Program-made: the position numbers and the translations under genes | The notes under the pieces: generated by a model | What the model was told of the DNA's origin: nothing | The model's input: only the letters and a program-made list of their open reading frames with translations | The model's database searches: none | In this document: positions 1 to 10,875 of the stretch, in pieces | How the letters are laid out: each line of letters begins with the position of its first letter | Numbering within the stretch: the stretch's first letter is position 1 | Origin: Akanthomyces muscarius | Lineage: Eukaryota; Ascomycota; Sordariomycetes; Hypocreales; Cordycipitaceae | Direction: 5' to 3' | Assembly: GCF_028009165.1 (NCBI RefSeq) | Contig: NC_079242.1 | Location: forward strand, 4,836,001 to 4,900,000 | DNA length: 64,000 nucleotides

Positions 1-564
1 GTGGTTTGCGTTTGGCTTTCTCTCTTACAGAGAAAATGGCGGCTGCCCTGCACCTTTTTTGTGTACATAGCAGCCGTCTGTGGCCCTTTTATTCTTTTTT
101 TGAACCATCTGGCTAGGTTTGATGACCAAAGTGTCTGATTGTCCGGCGGCGTTTTCATCGGGCGCGGGTTGGGAGTTTTCTTCTTCTTTTGAAACAAGAC
201 AAAGCAGAATCTTGTAAATGTACAAACAATCTCTATAAAAAAAGCTAGAAAACAGCGACTACTTGTATCAGAAAGCCAAGAGAGCAACGTCACCAGAGAA
301 TGTTGCAGAAGAAAAAGGGCCACTGAAGTGCGCGGAAAACAGTATGTTCTTGCTGGGGTGCTACGGATATGTATATATACTTCTCATTCAGCTCATGAAC
401 CTCGTTTCTCATGCTTGGTGCGTCATATTTAAATAAGATGTGCGCAATTCCCTTGTGCGCTCAGGGAAAAATCCTCAAGACCAGAATGCGAAACATGCAA
501 AACAATAAAAGAAAAAGGTGCACAATCCAATGGTGGCCAAAACCGTCTGTCCCGCAAGAACTCA
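1..564. other. gene-free left edge, downstream of the NLR-like gene
   Basis: No convincing gene is seen. The short open frames here are low in coding character. The stretch lies 3' of the minus-strand NLR-like gene and probably holds its 3' untranslated region and terminator. Confidence 0.4.
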
Positions 565-3500
565 TTAAACTGTGCCGCGTCGCCTCCCCTCGCGGAACAG
601 GCTCGTCACCGCCGCAATCTTTTCCCCGCGCTCCTTTTCGAAAAACGCATTCACCTCGTACATCTTGACCACGTCCGACACCGTCATCACCAGGCTCTCC
701 TCGTCGTACAGGTCCCTCGCGGCCTTTTTGATCGCCACCACTTCCAGGTACAACCTCTCCGCGTCGCGAAACGCGCGCTGCCTCATGGCGTCCCGCCGCA
801 CCGCCTCGTGAGCAGCAGCAGCAGCCGTAGTGGCTCTATCGCTCATGCGTCGCCGTGGCGACGATGGTGGCGGCGGCAGTGTCGCACCGAGCTGATCTTG
901 GAGAGACTGGCCCTGCAGGTGCAGGCTGCGAGCCATGTGCTCCATGGTGGCGACGCAGTGCGGATGTGCGCGGCCGAGCGTCGGTAACAAAATGTCGAGC
1001 GCTTTTTGGTACTTGGTCTGCGCGGTAGAGTACCTGGCCCGCAAGTCGTCCATGGCGGCGTGGCTCTGGATGGCGAGGGCGGTGCGCGGGTGCTGCGGGC
1101 CGAGGCAGCGCGTCTTGATGTCGACGGACTGCGCGTAGAGCGCCTCGGCGTCGTCAATGGCAAACACCTCCTTGCAGATGTTGGCCAGGTCGTCGAGCGA
1201 GCCGAGCGTCATCGGATGGCCCTGGCCAAAGGTGGTTTGGTACGAGAGGTACACGCGGCGGTAGAGCACGTGCGCGTCATTCGCTTTACCCATGCGGTGC
1301 AGGGTGTGGGCAAGCATCTGGATCGTGCCGACCGTCTCGGCGTGAGCAGGACCGAGGGCTTGTTCCTGCTCGTGCTCGAGGGTCTCGAATTGGTGCTCGG
1401 CGGTGCTGAGCTCCCCGCGTGCGACATTCGCCGTTGCCTTGGCCAGGGCGAGACGGAAACCGAGTGCTTCTTCGACGGAGACCAGGTTAACTGCCATGAG
1501 GACTTGAATGCTTGCGTCCATTTGACCAATTTGCTCCAAAAGTTGGCTCAGGGATAGCGACGTCTGGATTTTCTCGAGCGGGTTCATAGAGTCAGTGTGC
1601 TGAAGAGCCAGCTTGAAACACCCAATTGCTTGTGTGATGGCACCTTGTGTCATGCACACGTTGCCAAGTATATCCCACGAGACGCTCTCTAGCTCAGGGG
1701 GCTCCTCTAGGATGGGCGAGCAGTCATCATAACAAACTTTGGCATGGGGGGCCATGACACGCCCGAATTTATGAACTTGTTGCAACGTGGATGATTCGTC
1801 GTTAGCTTTGCGGACGCCGTCAGCACACACATTGCATGCAAGCCATGCATGTTCTGCCTTGTCCTCTTCTGGTAGACTTTTGCGCACGAATTCACGCGCG
1901 TCAACATCCATCATGAACAGCGACGTCAAAGTAGAGCTTGTTGAGGTTGGCGACGAAGGCGACTCGGACGGCGATGAAAACTCAGAAGAGTCGCTAATGT
2001 AAACGGGATGGATGAATTGCTGGTCCATAAGATGCTGCAAAACGCCGTCTAGATTGTCTTGCATTTGAAGCGCTCGGTACGGTTAGTGCACGCAGTTCAT
2101 CGTGAGTTTGAACTTGACTCACTTTTAAGCTCCTCTACTGCCTTCCTGAAGCGCGGAGGGGTGCTGTTGGTATTTTGAAGGGATCCTAAAAATAGCGATG
2201 CGGGGACTGCCGACGAGGAGAGCAGAGCGCTTATACGCAGGATGAGCCTACCCGCAGGAGCTTGATCAACTGTAGAACCGAATAGACTCGGGCCTGGCAT
2301 AGTTTCAAGCAGACGCTCGTAATCCGAGACGAGGAGTTTCTTCGTGCGCATGGCTGATGCAGCCTGGGCTACACTCAGCGGGTGGCATTCCAGTCGCTGG
2401 ATGAGGTATTTTGCTGCTGTTGCTGCAACCATTTTAGCCTTTTCTCTCTATGGAAAAGACGAGATGCCAGTAATAGGAAGAAAACGGCAGAAGAAGAGGG
2501 AAGAAACGTTGTGGAAAACGTACCTTGTGTAGACTTCTCGAGATCCAAGTGTTCGGTACCAACGCTAAGCAACTCCAAGGCTTGCTCCTCGCTCATAGAA
2601 TGCACCCACACCTTACTGCCCCAGGTGCAGGCCTTCTCCCCTTTCGAGGTCAGTATGACCCTGCCCGAGAGCGTCAGAGGAATGAACTCCTGCACATTGT
2701 ACATGGGCTCAACGCCGTCAAAGACGACAAGCCAGTTGCCATTCTCCGGTTGCATGAGCCAGTCCTTGACGGCTCGCACAGCGGACATGACGCGGTTCTT
2801 GTCCAAATACAGGATGCTCTTTGTACAGACCATTTCCGCAACACCTGTAACGCCGAGCCGCTCCTCGACCTTGTCGCGCGGCATCTTGTCGGAGTAGTAC
2901 GAGACGAGATGGTTGGCAAAATCCAAATAGCTGCCCGCAACAGTCTCCCAGGACTCGGCCCATACCCAAAAGACGAAAGAGAAATCAGTCTGATGAAGCT
3001 GAATGTAGTGTTTCGCAAGTGTTGTTTTGCCCGTTCCGGATTGACCCCATAGATGTACGAACCGAAATGCGACGGACCCTTTCGTGGGGCCAGCATTGAA
3101 GATGGAGTTGATTTGCTGCATGATGTCATCGCGAGCAACGATGTGTTCGGGGTCATTTGGGACCTGGTATGGTATTGAATAACCGATACGGCGAAAGTCG
3201 ATGAGCCGAACTTGAGGCCTATTAGCAGCGACCTGTTCACGAACAAGCTTGTGACTTACGACTCGACACATCGAGTGCCTTTCTCTTTGCATCCACAAAT
3301 CCAGATTTGATGCTTGTGCTGACCATTTCTCGGAATTTATCGATAAACGACGTATAGTTGGCATCACGGCCGTGGAAACTGACGAGGTCGGAATGCGTCG
3401 CAACCAGGCCAATCTGGTCACCGTCCGAGCCAGTCATCGAGTGCTTCTTTTCCACCACGAAGCTCCCGCCCGACTTTTTCGTCTCGTAAAATGAGATCCT

Positions 3501-4317
3501 CGGCAGATTCGCCGCAACACCTTTGAACGCGCCCATCTGGCGTTCGAGCCACTGGAGGTCGTCTGGCTGGAGCTGCATTGGCGAGGCGGCGGAAGCGTCG
3601 TCGTGGTCGCCGCCGTGGTCCTTGTAACCGGACGTTCTGCGTATGACGTGGGCGAGCGGCGACGGCGACGACGGGCGTCCCGGGGCGATGGTGCCGAAGA
3701 AGGCGACGCCGCACGTCGACAGCTCGACGTTGCGGAGCAGCGGGTCGGTGGCCTCGCTGGAGAGGACGAGGGCGCGCTTGACGATCCAGCCTCCAAGGCT
3801 GTGGGCGATGAAGAAGAGAGGGCGTCGAGCGGTGCCGTCGCGGCGGCGCAGCGCAACGAGGTGTTCAGTCAGGTGCAGCGCGCGGCCGTCGAGCAGGTGC
3901 AGGACAATGTAGCGGTAGCCGGCGTCGGGATGCGAGGCGTAACCGTAGGTCATGATGCGCGCGTTGGGGACGTCGGCGCCGAGGAGCGCCTCGAGCCAGG
4001 GCCGGGACGCGCCGGACCCGGGATCGCGCGTGGTCCAGGCGCTGAAGCCCTGGTCGCCGAGGCCATGGACGGCAACGATGCTGAAGAGCGGTGCATTATC
4101 AGCGGTGGTGTTCTCAGTTGGGTATGCCGCTGCGTTTGTCTACTTGGATGGAAGAGTGATGTTTGTTGTGCAAAGTTCGGATCAAAACTCACTCAATCTC
4201 GGCCTGCGGGGGGTCTAGCACGACATTGAGGCCGCTGCTCTCACCGTGACGACGCCGTGAGACGGATCCTTTGACACGGTGGAAGAAGCCTCTCAGCGGC
4301 TCGAGAGCCTCCGACAT
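565..4317 (-). CDS. NLR-like receptor: alpha/beta-hydrolase, NB-ARC, TPR
   Basis: Five exons join in frame: 4317-4193, 4080-3260, 3210-2524, 2443-2123 and 2057-565, giving 1148 residues. Residues 1-41 are a short leader. Residues ~43-300 are a DUF676/PGAP1-like alpha/beta-hydrolase, with VHGLGD for the oxyanion turn, AHSLGG (nucleophile Ser136) and the late histidine in ATHSD (His271). Residues ~335-650 are an NB-ARC NTPase, with Walker A GQSGTGKT (371-378), Walker B LVVFD (Asp480) and GRVILTS after it. The last exon carries kinesin-light-chain-type TPRs with the LGxxHPxT signature. This is the architecture of fungal STAND/NLR proteins, in which ligand sensing by the repeats is thought to trigger NB-ARC oligomerisation and the N-terminal effector. 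No frameshift or lost catalytic residue is visible. The exon 2/3 junction, with acceptor CCTCAAG, is the least certain. A gasdermin-like gene lies directly upstream on the same strand. Confidence 0.85.
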
Positions 4318-5218
4318 TTCCGAGGCGGGGGGGAAGGGTTCGTGACGTTGCTTCGAATCAGGATCCCAGCATGTACATCAGAGGTGCAGCAGCGAGAAGT
4401 AGTAGCATCCCGGCCGTGCACAGATCTGCAGGACTATATACAACATGCCGGCTTTCTGCGAATGTCTGTTCAGGCTGAGCTGAAGAGGCCTTGTGCGTGT
4501 CGGCAAGTCACTCGTTTGGATAGCTGAGCCAAAAGGTGGCTGCACCAGGCAGTCAAACCCCGCAGGTGCGCAGTGTCAGGCGCTGACAGGCGTGGTCAGT
4601 GGGTGCCACAGCAATCCTTCCAGGTGGGCGAGTCGCTGTATTTACGGGTTTGGCGCCCTCCGTGGCGGCCTCTGCTGACCTGATCCGCGAAGCGTCCGCG
4701 AAGCACTGAGCCTGCTTATTCAGGCAAGGTTTTGTTAATTCTAATTTGGCGGGGTTTACTTTGTTCAATTTAGCATTGTTTTTCTTGTTGCTCCTTGAAT
4801 TTAGATGGCTTTTAAATAGATCACTGTGTTAAAGTTAGCCACTACCGATACAGAACCGTTATACTGGGGGCCTAGGTATTTGGTCGTATGAGAATGTTTG
4901 TACGTGTAATCTTTCATGACATGACACCCTCAACACTTAATCTCCCCTAATCTTTCTTTTGATTCATTCTATGTGATGATTTGCTCTGATTAATCTATTT
5001 CTTATTTCCCTCGTTCATTCCATCTCTCTCACTGCCTTCGAAGGCCGTGAGGACGGTGCTAGCACTGCTCCCATACAACGCATATAAAAACAAAAATGGT
5101 ATCATGACCTGACAAAACCGCCGATAAATCCAATCATACAAAGCCAGAAAAAAGAAAAGAAAACCTCTTGATTGTTTTCCGCACAGCTAAAGCATCAAGC
5201 AGTGGGCACTCGCTCATA
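4318..5218. other. 901-base gap: promoter side of the NLR-like gene, 3' side of the gasdermin-like gene
   Basis: The part near 4320-4680 is GC-rich. The part from ~4730 to 5170 is AT-rich, with poly-T/poly-A tracts. No open frame here has coding character. It should contain the promoter of the NLR-like gene and the 3' end of the gasdermin-like transcript. Confidence 0.4.
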
Positions 5219-6142
5219 CTACCCAACGACCTCGACATCAAACTCGAGCTCCCGCACAATCGCCTCGTCCAGCAGCGATGCGTTCGATCGTCGAGACGCT
5301 GGGCCGTCACCATTCGCGTGTTCCGACTCGGCCGGCGCGACGACGACCGACGCCGGAAGCGACCCTAGGAACGGCTCGACCTGTCCCGGCACGGGCCCGT
5401 CCTTGATCTCGGGCCAGTAGTCGGACCCGTCGTGCACCGAGAAGCCGTACTTGGGGCCCATGAGCATGGTGCGCAGCTTGGCGCGCTTGCCCGTCAGTTT
5501 CTCGAGCCGAATCAGCCGGTAGCCCAGAAACACAATCATCTCCTCGTCGTATGTGACCGAGCTGCCCTTTTCGCGCGCGACGTGGAAGCTCGCCTCGGCG
5601 CCCACGTCCACCCCGAGGCTCGGGTCCAGGGGCACCTTGATACCCGCGCCGCCGCCGCCGCTCCTCTCCTGGCTCTCCGTCGTCTCCAGGTTCGCCACGG
5701 TGACGATGTCGGTGATGAAGTAGCCCTGGTCGTGGTTGCTGCGCAGCAGCTCAAACAGCTCGTCGTAGTACTGCTTGTTCTGCAGCAGCGCCTTGAACTT
5801 TTCGCCCGGCGAGTCCATGTGCCACATGCGCGCGACCGTGGCGGCGTTGGAGGCCTTGCTGGCCCGCGCGCGCTGCGCGAAGAACTGCATAATGTCGTTG
5901 AACGAGGCCGACACGCGGGCGTCCTTGATGCGGTTCTGCCAAAAGGCCACGTTGCGCATCCGCACGGGCTTGGGGTCCAGGTCCATGACCATCTCCCGCG
6001 GCAGCGTCTCCGTCTTGTAGGGAATGCGCCGCTCGGTCGGCAGGTTGGGGTACTTGACGACGCTGCCTATGAGCTTGTCGCGGTACTCGCCGGCGTCGAG
6101 GCGCGGCTGCACGAGCCAGAGCGGCTTGGTTTCGTGCGACAT
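5219..6142 (-). CDS. gasdermin-like pore-forming protein (candidate cell-death executor)
   Basis: Single exon, 307 residues, starting at the Met before SHETKPLWLVQ. The frame stays open upstream to 6280, but that part is Asn/His/Asp/Thr-rich low-complexity sequence and is treated as leader. The middle has the layout of the gasdermin N-terminal domain. A helical stretch (~80-135) is followed by two long amphipathic beta-hairpins: YFITDIVTVANLE (141-153) to a Gly-rich turn and GIKVPL, then GVDVGAEASFHV (177-188) and TYDEEMIVFLGYRLIRL (197-213). Fungal gasdermins (RCD-1, HET-Q1) are of similar length, lack the large mammalian repressor domain and are switched on by cleavage of a short C-terminal tail. 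Here residues ~256-307 form a Ser/Ala/Glu-rich tail that could play that part. There is no signal peptide, so the protein should be cytosolic until activated. The family call rests on pattern, not on a search. Another beta-rich membrane-active protein is possible. Confidence 0.55.
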   Translation of the reverse strand: MSHETKPLWLVQPRLDAGEYRDKLIGSVVKYPNLPTERRIPYKTETLPREMVMDLDPKPVRMRNVAFWQNRIKDARVSASFNDIMQFFAQRARASKASNAATVARMWHMDSPGEKFKALLQNKQYYDELFELLRSNHDQGYFITDIVTVANLETTESQERSGGGGAGIKVPLDPSLGVDVGAEASFHVAREKGSSVTYDEEMIVFLGYRLIRLEKLTGKRAKLRTMLMGPKYGFSVHDGSDYWPEIKDGPVPGQVEPFLGSLPASVVVAPAESEHANGDGPASRRSNASLLDEAIVRELEFDVEVVG

Positions 6143-7022
6143 GGTGAGTGCAGTTTCGTGTGATGTGTGTATGTCGTTGTGACTTGAGTCTTTGTCGTGG
6201 TTGCGCTGCTTGTTGCCGTGACAGTCGTGGGTGTCGCGGTTGTTGTTGTGGTTAAAATCCTTCGTTGTCTCAGTAGCCAATCAACGTCGCTATAAATGCT
6301 GTTATCGTTGCAACTGCTATTGTCGTTTGAAGTAGAATTTGTTTTCTGCACAAAAGTGAGGATCGCTTGGTTGTCTGCCTGGAGCATTATATACAACTAA
6401 TGTGGCGCTGAGCGGCAGCCAGTCAGATGCCCGCTGCGCCACTGAGTCTATCCCGTTTGGGGTAGATCAGCCTTGCGCCACCGAGATGTGTTGCATACTG
6501 GTAGTCAAGGCATTTCTCGAGAAGTAAAAATTACAATCGTGTAAGAATAAACAAACTGAATGGTTTAAAACTTCTATCAAAAACATGCTCTAAGTAGAAA
6601 GCAGGAATGTAGCAAAGGAACTTTGATAAATCAATATCGAGCCTCAACATGCCCATCTACGTATTCATTTCGCCCTCATCCCCATTTGTAGTGCCGACTG
6701 CGGTTTTCCGGCCCAGTCCTGTTTCTCCAGATATCTACATGAAATTTGGAAGACCTCTCAACTGCGCCAGAATTCTGCACCCTGAATTTCTCAAGCAGTT
6801 GTCCGTGTTTCAACCTGATTTGGGCAGAGGCAGGCTGGCCGTGACAGCGCCAGCAGCACAAAAAGCTGCCCCCCTGCTTGTGGTCTTGTGAGTCATAATG
6901 GAAGACTTGGTCCGGTTTGATTCGAATGAATTTGATTTAATTATTCATGTCTGTTTACGCCCTATCGTAGGGTTAACCTATATCCTCCAAACTCTCGTGC
7001 TCTAATGGTTGTATACCCTACA
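6143..7022. other. 880-base gap upstream of the gasdermin-like gene
   Basis: The first ~140 bases encode only low-complexity sequence and are probably 5' leader. The rest is AT-rich. A short plus-strand frame at 6649-6891 has no recognisable content. Both neighbours are on the minus strand, so this holds the promoter of the gasdermin-like gene and the 3' end of the glycine-rich gene. Confidence 0.35.
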
Positions 7023-7430
7023 CTAGTAAGGGTTGCCTCCATTGTAGCCTCCGCCGCCGTTATAGCCTCCGTTTCCTCCGTCATATCCGCCATTGTTTCC
7101 GCCGCCGTACCCAGGCTCTTGACCGCCACCATATCCAGGTGCTTTGCCATGGCCACCAGTGATGAGGTTCTCGACGAGCTCGACCCACTCGCCAGCAATG
7201 CCAAAGGCTCCGTTGACAGTGTCTCCCACCGTACCGGAGATGTCTTCACCGCCGGAGCCTGACTTGGCAGTAGCGGCCTCACCTATACATAATGTCAAAT
7301 CTTGACGTGGTTATTCAGAGAGACAATTGTAGTTCTTACCTCGAACTTCAACAGCCGGGGCATTGTTGGCTGGCGCAGCCGCAGCGAGAGTCGCTAAAGC
7401 GCCGATAAGAGAAATTGTAGTGTATTTCAT
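7023..7430 (-). CDS. small secreted glycine-rich protein
   Basis: Two exons, 7430-7340 and 7282-7023, give 116 residues in frame. The donor is GTAAGA and the acceptor TATAG. The start is followed by a clear signal peptide, with a hydrophobic core (ISLIGALATLAAAAP), and a short propeptide-like stretch. The mature middle part is acidic. The C-terminal 45 residues are a GYGGG/GGYNGG repeat rich in Gly, Tyr and Asn, like cell-wall-associated or adhesive low-complexity proteins. No enzymatic motif or cysteine pattern is present, so it is not a hydrophobin. It lies between the gasdermin-like gene and the tyrosinase gene, and no functional link is visible. Confidence 0.75.
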
Positions 7431-8624
7431 TTTGTATGTTTGTAAAGTTGTTGAGTATAGTTTGGCCGAGTAGTTAATATGTGATTTAGTGATTGTGGTT
7501 GTTGTGATGCTCCAAAGGAAGTTGGGTACAGGTCGGGAGGATATCGGCTTACTTAAATAGATAATGAGTGAGAAGCCTAATCTGCGTAGCTATAAAATCC
7601 TTCAGCAAGAATTAAAGCGTCAAAGTCCGTTAAATCTCGTCATAGTCAAGCGAGATGATGCGCCTCGGCTCGGCTATGCTAGGTCATATTACGGAATGTC
7701 TCGGTGAGTATCTAGTGAGTACTGTAGCTGCTACTTTGACACCTAGCCGGGTGGCGCCGTAGGGGCATTTGAGTGACCGAGGTGAGAATATAAGCGAGAT
7801 CTCGGTCAGAGAGCCGGGATGAAAGATCTCCGGCTTTAGTCTCAACTCTAGGACCCAATTTAATGCTATCGCACCATCTGCACACTATACGTTGAGGCGA
7901 AGCTTATTAAAAAGGCCGAGCCCGAGCGTCTGCCGGTTCAGCCTTACGTGACCCAAGACCGTGATCACCGCGCTCGATCCACTTTGTGTCCAAGAAACCA
8001 CAGTACTTCTTCACACTTCTGCCATTGTAGGATATAACTATCTTTAGGGTTCCGCGACCGTGAGGTGCTTGAGCCTCCACTGCCTGAGCGTCAGAGCAGA
8101 AGTAGAATCGGCAATTTCTCACCTTTCTTCGGCACAGTTTAAACGGCGGCCATTCTGACCGCCTCGTTGGCCAAAAAAACCAACGTAATAGCCGTTACCG
8201 TCGTGTTGGGACTGGGGCTGGTACAATAAAAACCTTGTTACATTCTGGACCATAGCACACATCTTCATTGGTATTAGCAAGGCGTGATTAGCATCGTCTT
8301 TGCATAACTCAGCCTGTGCATGGACGATAATCTAGGCCAAGTTAGAATAACTCGTCATGCTGATTGTGGTAGTTTCGTGACCTTTGCCCGGCAGGGGGAT
8401 GATGCAGATACGGCCATCATCACGGTCCTGCCTCGGCATTGAAATCAGCTTTTTACCATGTAGCCGCAATTTAATGTAATGTCATATAAGCGTAGAGCTT
8501 ACTACACCGGCCTGGATCTACATCATCATGCTCAGTTACTGTGCACACCGGGACAATCTCCAATATTGCACTTCCTCGCCTAACTGCCTCACACTTTTTC
8601 GCCCTTGTATTGCAAAATCCCAGT
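7431..8624. promoter_or_regulatory. divergent intergenic region between the glycine-rich and tyrosinase genes
   Basis: This 1.2-kb gap separates two divergently transcribed genes, so it holds both promoters. It contains CCTCGGC at 7663-7669 and the near-palindrome TGCCTCGGCA at 8429-8438, about 190 bases before the tyrosinase start. A minus-strand open frame at 7907-8122 has partly protein-like content but could not be joined into a gene. Confidence 0.45.
8429..8438. promoter_or_regulatory. CCTCGGC-type motif, tyrosinase promoter
   Basis: TGCCTCGGCA is an inverted repeat with TGCC/GGCA arms. The same core recurs upstream of four other enzyme genes between 12 and 18.5 kb, which suggests a shared regulator. 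Function is inferred. Confidence 0.35.
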
Positions 8625-10656
8625 ATGCGTCCAGTCACGTATACTGCCATCATGTTGGTCCTCGCCAATGACGGACTTCTGGCCCTTGGCCAGTCGTACG
8701 ACTTTGACCAAATGGTTGTGCTTCCTCGAGCAGCGACGGCAAAGTTGACCGTGACGCAAAGTCTACCACCCCGAGACAATGGATCTACTCCCTACAGAGA
8801 GGAGATCCGTGATTTGGTGGCCAACAAACACAAATGGGATCTTTTTATCCTGGCTTTGAGCTCCCTCATGTCCGTGAGCCAAGACGACGCCCTGTCATAT
8901 TACCAAATTGCCGGTGTGCTGCTATACTATATCCTATTTCTACCAGCAGCTTTACAGAACTAATTTTTCCTATCAAGGAATACACGGAGCCCCATTTCAG
9001 CCCTATAATGGAGTCATGGCCTATGCCCGCAATGTTCAATCTGGATATTGTATGCATAACTCTGTTCTATTTCCCACTTGGCATCGGCCTTATCTTAGCA
9101 TGTTCGAGGTAGTTTCGCACCACCTGTGGACACCACTCTTGCACTGCTAACGAAGCTGCATAGACTCAAATGTATACTCTGGCAAATACCATTGCTGCTC
9201 AGTTCAACGACGATGAGCGAGATGAATACCAGAAGGCTGCTGCCGACTTCCGAATACCCTATTGGGATTGGTCATTGTATGCTCCGGCTGGGCAATCACA
9301 TTTCCCCGATGTATTCTGGAATCCAAGAATTTCGCAGTACGGCCCGAACGGTCTCCAGACGATAAATAACCCACTATATTCATACCGATTCCATCCCCTC
9401 GATAGCCGTGCTCTGACCATCTCACCGGTAGGCTATTACCACTTAAGTGCTACAATATCGAATGTACTGACAAGCACCAGCTTAATCGGTGGCCAGAAAC
9501 AAAACGCTCACCGGACACACGATACAGCGACCCCCCTTCGGATAACTCACGAGTAAACTCCGCCATGTACCGCAGAACCCCACAGATCCAGCAACGTCTC
9601 TACAACATGTTTTCCAGCTATAAAGACTATCAGTCGTTTAGCAACAAGGCCTGGGCTACCGAGAATAACAGGAACGCCGATTCGATCGAATCTCTACATG
9701 ACCTTGTTCACACGTATATCGGATTGGGCGGCCATATGGCTTACATCCCTCTTTCATCGTTCGACCCTCTCTTCTTTCTTCATCATGCCAATGTAGACCG
9801 CCTTGTGGCTATCTGGCAAGTACTGAACAATGACTCTTGGATATCCCCGATGAGAGCAGAAGAACCAACGTTCGCTGCCCCTCGAGGAACTTTGCAAGAT
9901 GGAAATACACCCCTTTACCCATTTGCGGCTGACGATAATGGAAAGATGTGGACTTCGGATATGGCCAGGAGCACGGAATCATTTGGCTATACATACGCCG
10001 ATACTGATACCCAGACTGGAGACCTTCGAGTTTCGTTGATCAAAAAAATCAATAAGTGGTACGGAGGTCACAGCCCTGCAAACATGAGAGATTCGCCGTT
10101 GCGACACCGCGCCTTTGACAGTATGCCGCATGCAAACCGCAGCGCATCTGTTTTCAATGTGACGCCAAGTGCTAAAGCACCAGAGATTTCTAAAGTGGTT
10201 GAGAATAACCAGTATACAGAGTGGACAGCGAGGATCCTCGTCAATATTGAAGCGCTAGACGGTGTACTGAGCGTCTATCTGTTTATGGGCGAGCCGCCCA
10301 CTAATGCAACGGATTGGGGAAACGCCGCGAACTTGGTGGGAACCACAGCGATCCCTGGTATGAGTTCGAGCACTGGTTCTGCAGTCAGGGTCTCTTCCGC
10401 TATCCCACTTACCTCGTCATTGATGAAACTTCTTGCGGCTGGCCATGTTCCCAGCCTAGACCCCGAATCTGTGGTGCCGTTTCTGGAAAATAATCTTCAC
10501 TTTGCAGCACTCGACGGTAAAAACAAGCAGGTCAATGCAACACTAATTAATGGCCTTCATATTGGCATTGATAGCGCTAGTGTTAGTATGCCAGCAAGCG
10601 ACGAAGAGTTGCCCAGCTGGGGAACAGCAGTAACAAGAATAGAGTTGTTAGGATGA
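8625..10656 (+). CDS. secreted tyrosinase (type-3 copper oxidase)
   Basis: Four exons, 8625-8913, 8978-9108, 9164-9427 and 9481-10656, join in frame to 619 residues, normal for ascomycete tyrosinases. Tyrosinases hydroxylate monophenols and oxidise o-diphenols to quinones with two coppers. Copper-A ligands are His99 (IHG), His123 (CMHN) and His132 (TWHRPYL). Copper-B ligands are His301 and His305 (LHDLVH), then His329 in FLHHANVDR. GLGGHM and FDPLFFLHH are typical of the fungal enzymes. A hydrophobic N-terminus (~residues 5-22) suggests a signal peptide. The ~250 residues after the copper core resemble the C-terminal lid domain that is removed on activation. It is the first member of a run of tailoring-type enzymes. 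Its substrate could be a melanin precursor or a phenolic metabolite. Confidence 0.92.
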
Positions 10657-10875
10657 GCTGCAGTCATAGAGGCTATTATACACTATTTATACCATGCTGA
10701 GCCAACACAAACAGCGAGCATACAACGTTGACTACACTTTAAATAAGGAAGTCTCAAGAGTAGGACTTGACAAAGTTGAATTGAGAATCAGCACGTCAGT
10801 GTGTAGCTGCCATGCACCAGTCCATGCACATCCGCGGTTGTGCCTATCCCAATAATCCTCACATCCAGGTCTCTA

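Noticed and set aside
1006..1557. Long plus-strand open frame opposite the NLR TPR exon
   Set aside because: It is antisense to a well-supported coding exon and its translation has no domain pattern; GC-rich coding DNA opens such shadow frames.
5432..6163. 243-residue plus-strand frame opposite the gasdermin-like gene
   Set aside because: His/Val/Arg-biased shadow of the minus-strand gene.
7907..8290. Possible small secreted protein gene, minus strand
   Set aside because: Two frames contain protein-like pieces (NGYYVGFFGQRGG and KIVISYNGRSVKKYCG), but no start, signal peptide or frame-keeping intron could be found.
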